Shown: positions 61,465-64,000 of the stretch, one piece after another
Position numbering within the stretch: the stretch's first letter is position 1
Layout of the letters: the number at the start of each line of letters is the position of its first letter
Origin: Streptomyces sp. R33
GTDB lineage: Bacteria; Actinomycetota; Actinomycetes; Streptomycetales; Streptomycetaceae
Length of the DNA stretch: 64,000 nt
Assembly: GCF_041200175.1 (NCBI RefSeq)
Contig: NZ_CP165727.1
Span: 8,652,786 to 8,716,785, forward strand
Direction of reading: 5' to 3'
The notes under the pieces: model-generated
What the model was told of the DNA's origin: nothing
The model's database searches: none
What the model saw: the letters and a program-made list of their open reading frames with translations, nothing else
Position numbers and translations under genes: made by a program

Positions 61465-61893
61465 ATGAACGAAGACGCCTTCTGGCAGCTCATCGAGGAC
61501 TGCAGGCCCACGGAACCTGACCCGGACGCCGAACTCCTTGCAGCCACGCTCACCGAGCGGCTTGCCCAGTCCCCGTTGTCGCTGGTCATCGGCTTTGCCG
61601 AACAACTGTCATGGGCGCTCTACCGGCTGGACCGCAAGGAGTACGGACACGACTTGTCCGATGACGCCTTCCTTTACACCCGTGCCGCGGTCGTCGCCGC
61701 CGGCCGCACCGAGTTCGACAGCGTCCTCCAAGACCCTTCGGTCTTCACTCCTTACGCCATCGACCTCATCTGGGCCGAGCCCCTGCTCTACACACCGGAC
61801 CGGGCATACAAGCGAATCACCGGGGAGGAGTGGGACCGCGATACCCGCTACTCCTACGAATCCTGCTCCAACACCGAGGGCTGGGCTGATTGA
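61465..61893 (+). CDS. DUF4240 protein carried inside the ISL3 element
   Basis: 142 residues: MNEDAFWQLIEDCRPTEPDP, then FAEQLSWALYRLDRKEYG, LSDDAFLYTRAAVVAAGRTE and EPLLYTPDRAYKRITGEEWD. This is the DUF4240 pattern of cytoplasmic proteins of unknown function, often near toxins or regulators. It lies between the transposase stop and the right inverted repeat, so it moves with the element. The start could be GTG 61435. Confidence 0.75.
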   Translation: MNEDAFWQLIEDCRPTEPDPDAELLAATLTERLAQSPLSLVIGFAEQLSWALYRLDRKEYGHDLSDDAFLYTRAAVVAAGRTEFDSVLQDPSVFTPYAIDLIWAEPLLYTPDRAYKRITGEEWDRDTRYSYESCSNTEGWAD

Positions 61894-61996
61894 ACGCCAT
61901 GGCCTGCGGGTGGTGACGAACTCCAGCGTCGTTGATCGTCCTCACGAAATGTGTGCCAGAACCCCGTTCTCGCGGACAAAGCCAAGGTGTGTCGGC

Positions 61997-62383
61997 ACTG
62001 GTGGCGTGGACGCTTGACGAGGCGGTCCCCGACGAGCTGCGGCAGTCGATGCGGGACCTGCTGAAGGTGCCCGAGGGCAAGTGGTTCTCGGAGCCGGAGC
62101 GGCTGCGGACACCCCCGGTCCGGGTGTCCGGTACGGCGATGACGGCCGCCCTGGAGCGGGCCAAGTACGTTCGTGGACTCGGGGCGCACCTGGTGCCCAC
62201 CCCGGTGGTGTCGGCGGCGCGAATGGCGGGGCTGGCCCGGTACGGGATGGGCTCCAAGGCGCCGACGCTGCGGGACCTGGAGGAGAGCCGGAAGACCGCG
62301 ACGGTGCGGTATCTGGCGTCGCGTGGACGACGCCCTGGACCTCCTCGGCGGAGCGCTTGCGGAAGCGGTTCCTCGCTGACCAG
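61997..62383 (+). pseudogene. Tn3-family transposase internal fragment
   Basis: Reads LVAWTLDEAVPDELRQSMRD, then VSGTAMTAALERAKYVRGLG and ARYGMGSKAPTLRDLEESRK; a frameshift near 62325 leads to DDALDLLGGALAEAVPR. This is the middle helical region of Tn3-type TnpA. Both ends are missing and no resolvase is seen. Confidence 0.6.
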
Positions 62384-62399
62384 GTCTGGGGCTGAGGAT

Positions 62400-62432
62400 G
62401 GCTGTGGCCCCGCCTTCAGCGGGGCCACAGCC
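62400..62432. terminator. 14-bp perfect hairpin
   Basis: GGCTGTGGCCCCGC and GCGGGGCCACAGCC pair around CTTCA. It lies just downstream of the gene at 62451 (minus strand), 18 bases past its stop. Confidence 0.75.
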
Positions 62433-62450
62433 ATCGTGATGAGGTCCTAC

Positions 62451-62804
62451 CTACACAGTAAGGGACCCGTAGGCACTGCCGACCGCAACGATTTCCCCGG
62501 CCCTCGTTGCGACCGGAGCGTTGATGGCTTGAGGCTGGCCTGTGGCGACGAGGGTGTAGGCGCGGGCGAGTGCCTCCAGCGCGGCAGAGGACTTGCCCTT
62601 GTCCTTGGCCGCGCTGATGGCAGTGGCTTCGCTGGCGATTGCCTTGAGGAGTTCCTCGCGGGCGTCAGCGGCGCGCGTCTGCGGCACGGAAGTCAGCACC
62701 AGGCCCGAACCCGCCGGCGCAGGCTGCTCCCCGTTGCTGCTGGTGGTGTCGTCGGCCTGGACCGGGGTCAGACCCGGCACGGCCTCGGTCTTCTTCTTAG
62801 CCAT
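62451..62804 (-). CDS. Small hypothetical protein, phage/plasmid-like
   Basis: 117 residues: MAKKKTEAVPGLTPVQADD start, a disordered Thr/Ser/Pro-rich part, then a helix DAREELLKAIASEATAISAAK and AALEALARAYTLVATGQ, ending in a Gly/Val-rich tail. GAGGATTG precedes the ATG. Proteins of this composition are common in actinophages and Streptomyces plasmids. Function unknown. Confidence 0.6.
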   Translation of the reverse strand: MAKKKTEAVPGLTPVQADDTTSSNGEQPAPAGSGLVLTSVPQTRAADAREELLKAIASEATAISAAKDKGKSSAALEALARAYTLVATGQPQAINAPVATRAGEIVAVGSAYGSLTV

Positions 62805-63060
62805 GATCAATCCTCTTCCCACTGTCGACAGATGATCAAGCTATCGGCTCTGCGGCACCGACGGAGGCAGATCGCCCAACTCCACCCTCGCGTCCCCTCA
62901 CTACCGGTCCTTTCCGAGAGCAAGATCAACGGAAGGCGTGGGAGGCTGGCCCCACGGGCACCGGAATGGTTTTCACAGCCCGTTCTCACTCACGAGCGGG
63001 CGACACCCCGTCCTGAGAACCGAGTTGTGAGAACCCAGCGGCAGACCCTCACGACCCCGC
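62805..63060. other. Intergenic, promoter side of the gene at 62451
   Basis: No gene supported. Contains a repeated GAGAACC/GTTCTCAC word pair (about 62981-63035) that could be a small operator. Confidence 0.35.
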
Positions 63061-63165
63061 CCCGGCCGATGCCGACGACGTCGAGCGCCACCCCTGCCCG
63101 CGGTGCGCGGCTGCACCGGGATCGCCGTGCCGCTCGCGCGGCGGCGCGGTCGCCGGGACCTAATC
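63061..63165 (+). pseudogene. Zinc-ribbon tail of a recombinase-like gene
   Basis: A plus-strand frame reads DADDVERHPCPRCAAAPGSP, then CRSRGGAVAGT and stop. This C-x2-C...C zinc-ribbon tail is typical of Streptomyces recombinase and telomere-region proteins, which normally continue YHTGRF. A stop replaces that part and the upstream gene is missing. Confidence 0.35.
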
Positions 63166-63363
63166 ATCTTCCACACCACCACGGCCGCCCATCCCTACCC
63201 CCGGGAAGCAATCGTGCGCGGGGGAAGCGATCTCCGGGCACCCTGTGCTGCTGCGGAAGGGTCGGCGGGCGGGGTGGTCCGGCATGGGGTGCCGTACGCG
63301 GCCTCGGGGGAGTCGTGTGCGTGCCGCCGGTACGACTGTGGCGGTGTGGTTCCGGTGTCCTGG

Positions 63364-63490
63364 TGTGAGCGGGCCGCGCAAGCGGTCGGGACGCGGTCGA
63401 TCCCGCGCAGCGCAGGTGCGCAGATGCGGTACCTGGTCAAGCAGCACAAGGGCTCCACCAAAGCCGTTGCCGGTCTGCTGGGGGTCTCGC
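63364..63490 (+). pseudogene. tpg: Telomere terminal-protein (Tpg-like) fragment
   Basis: The frame ERAAQAVGTRSIPRSAGAQM, then RYLVKQHKGSTKAVAGLLGVSQ, matches the N-terminal DNA-binding part of Streptomyces Tpg terminal proteins, where the next residues are normally RTVERYVK. The sequence breaks off exactly at the GGCTTTGTTCACG end of the next insertion element. The true start is also missing. Tpg caps and primes the ends of linear Streptomyces replicons with Tap. Confidence 0.6.
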
Positions 63491-63492
63491 AG

Positions 63493-64000
63493 CTGGCTTT
63501 GTTCACGGGTTGTGGTTCTGGCTCAACTTCTGGATGCTGTTGGTGATCTTCGCTCGGTGGGGTGAACCCCCTTCGACGTGCTTTCGTGCTGGCGGTTGGT
63601 GTGCTGCTGTTGTCGAGCGGGGTAGTTCTGCCGGTCGGAGGGGGCCGGGATGGCAATGGGGTGTGGTTCCGGTCGGGTGATTCCGCCGCTGACGGTGAAG
63701 ATGGCCCGGGCGAGCAATCCGCGGGGCACGGCAGCGATGTGGATACGTGACCGCCTGGACGAGTTGTTCGTCGACGAGGACTTCGCTGCTTGGTATCCGG
63801 CGGACGGGCGCCGGGGTCTGTCGCCGGCTCGGCTCGCGCTGGTATCGGTGCTGCAATACACGGAGAATCTGACCGACCGGCAGGCGGCAGAGGCCGTCCG
63901 GTGCCGCCTGGACTGGAAGTACTGCCTGGGCCTGGAGCTGGACGATGCGGGCTTCGACTTCTCGGTGCTGAGCGAGTTCCGTGACCGGCTGGCCGAAGAG
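63493..64000 (+). mobile_element. IS1182-family element, left part
   Basis: Begins with GGCTTTGTTCACGGGTTGTGG at the break of the tpg fragment and continues past the window. It carries the transposase start at 63650. Confidence 0.65.
63650..64000 (+). CDS. IS1182-family transposase, partial (runs off window)
   Basis: 117 codons to the window edge. GGAGG lies seven bases before the ATG at 63650. ARASNPRGTAAMWIRDRLDE, then YPADGRRGLSPARLALVSVL, NLTDRQAAEAVRCRLDWKYC and GFDFSVLSEFRDRLA are the N-terminal DUF772 domain of IS1182/IS5-type transposases. The DDE part lies outside the window. Confidence 0.85.
   Translation, partial: MAMGCGSGRVIPPLTVKMARASNPRGTAAMWIRDRLDELFVDEDFAAWYPADGRRGLSPARLALVSVLQYTENLTDRQAAEAVRCRLDWKYCLGLELDDAGFDFSVLSEFRDRLAEE

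Larger units (their letters stand above)
59733..61983 (+). mobile_element. ISL3-family element with passenger gene
   Basis: The ends are long inverted repeats: GGCTTTGTTCACGAGAAAG and on through GGTTCTGGCACACATTCCGTGAGGACGATCA on the left is mirrored on the right with a few mismatches. The usual 8-bp target duplication is not seen (GCCGGCCT vs AAGGTGTG). It contains the transposase plus a DUF4240 gene before the right end. Confidence 0.82.

Noticed and set aside
62007..62395. Treating 61.9-62.4 kb as an intact recombination gene
   Set aside because: Only the middle of a Tn3 transposase is recognisable, with a frameshift and no ends.
59733..63513. Idea that the ISL3 element and the element at 63493 form one composite transposon because both start GGCTTTGTTCACG
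   Set aside because: The similarity ends after about 13 bases and the transposases belong to different families; many IS ends look alike.

Overview
The window is high-GC actinobacterial DNA, almost certainly Streptomyces or a close relative. Third codon positions are nearly all G or C, GTG starts and GGAGG-type ribosome sites are common, and the gene content (DUF6233, DUF2637, TPR-type XRE regulators, anti-sigma-like ATP-binding proteins) is typical of that genus. The density of insertion sequences, truncated genes and plasmid-type genes, plus a broken tpg-like telomere terminal-protein gene near the right edge, points to accessory DNA: the arm of a linear chromosome or a linear plasmid. No tRNA or rRNA gene was seen.

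Layout. 0-6.2 kb: regulatory genes (zinc-finger/HTH protein, a GNAT/GntR-like/small-protein operon, an ATP-binding protein, an XRE/TPR regulator coupled to a GNAT). 6.3-11.3 kb: an IS3 remnant abutting a decayed metabolic operon (MFS sugar-type transporter, HAD phosphatase, an unknown protein, HisC-type aminotransferase, YjbQ) with a divergent DeoR regulator; several of its genes carry frameshifts. 11.7-17.3 kb: a plasmid-like module with a Rep-like protein carrying dyad iterons inside its gene, a broken ECF sigma factor, a DUF2637 membrane protein and GACCGGT-type repeats. 17.4-19.2 kb: a VOC/WYL pair flanked by copies of a ~19-bp repeat.

19.4-27.5 kb holds the most interesting block: seven minus-strand genes in one tightly packed run (two radical SAM proteins, a creatininase-family hydrolase, an arylsulfotransferase-like propeller, a family 2 glycosyltransferase, a methyltransferase and a P-loop kinase) with a divergent XRE/TPR regulator. 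The radical SAM + creatininase + glycosyltransferase combination recalls mycofactocin clusters, but no MftA/MftB-like gene was found, so it may be an undescribed pathway.

27.7-32.9 kb is a mosaic of fragments: a replication-protein tail, a short orphan type I-E-like CRISPR array, IS630 pieces, an AT-richer membrane protein and an IS5-type element. 33-46 kb holds a 5'-truncated DNA ligase, an I66-type protease inhibitor, two IS630 and two IS256-family copies, a pentapeptide-repeat gene broken by two insertions, two loci of 12-bp G-rich iterons and a DUF6233 mini-operon behind a LexA-type box. 46-57.3 kb contains a type II NADH dehydrogenase and an inverted duplication of a cupin/flavin amine oxidase pair, enclosing an ion channel, a lipoprotein, a DNA ligase and a secreted HNH nuclease. 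57.6-64 kb has an XRE/coiled-coil protein, a small membrane protein with inverted-repeat operators, an ISL3 element carrying a DUF4240 passenger gene, a Tn3 remnant, and the tpg fragment cut by an IS1182-type element that runs off the window.

Only the predicted operons form coherent functional units. Much of the rest is a record of insertion, duplication and decay.
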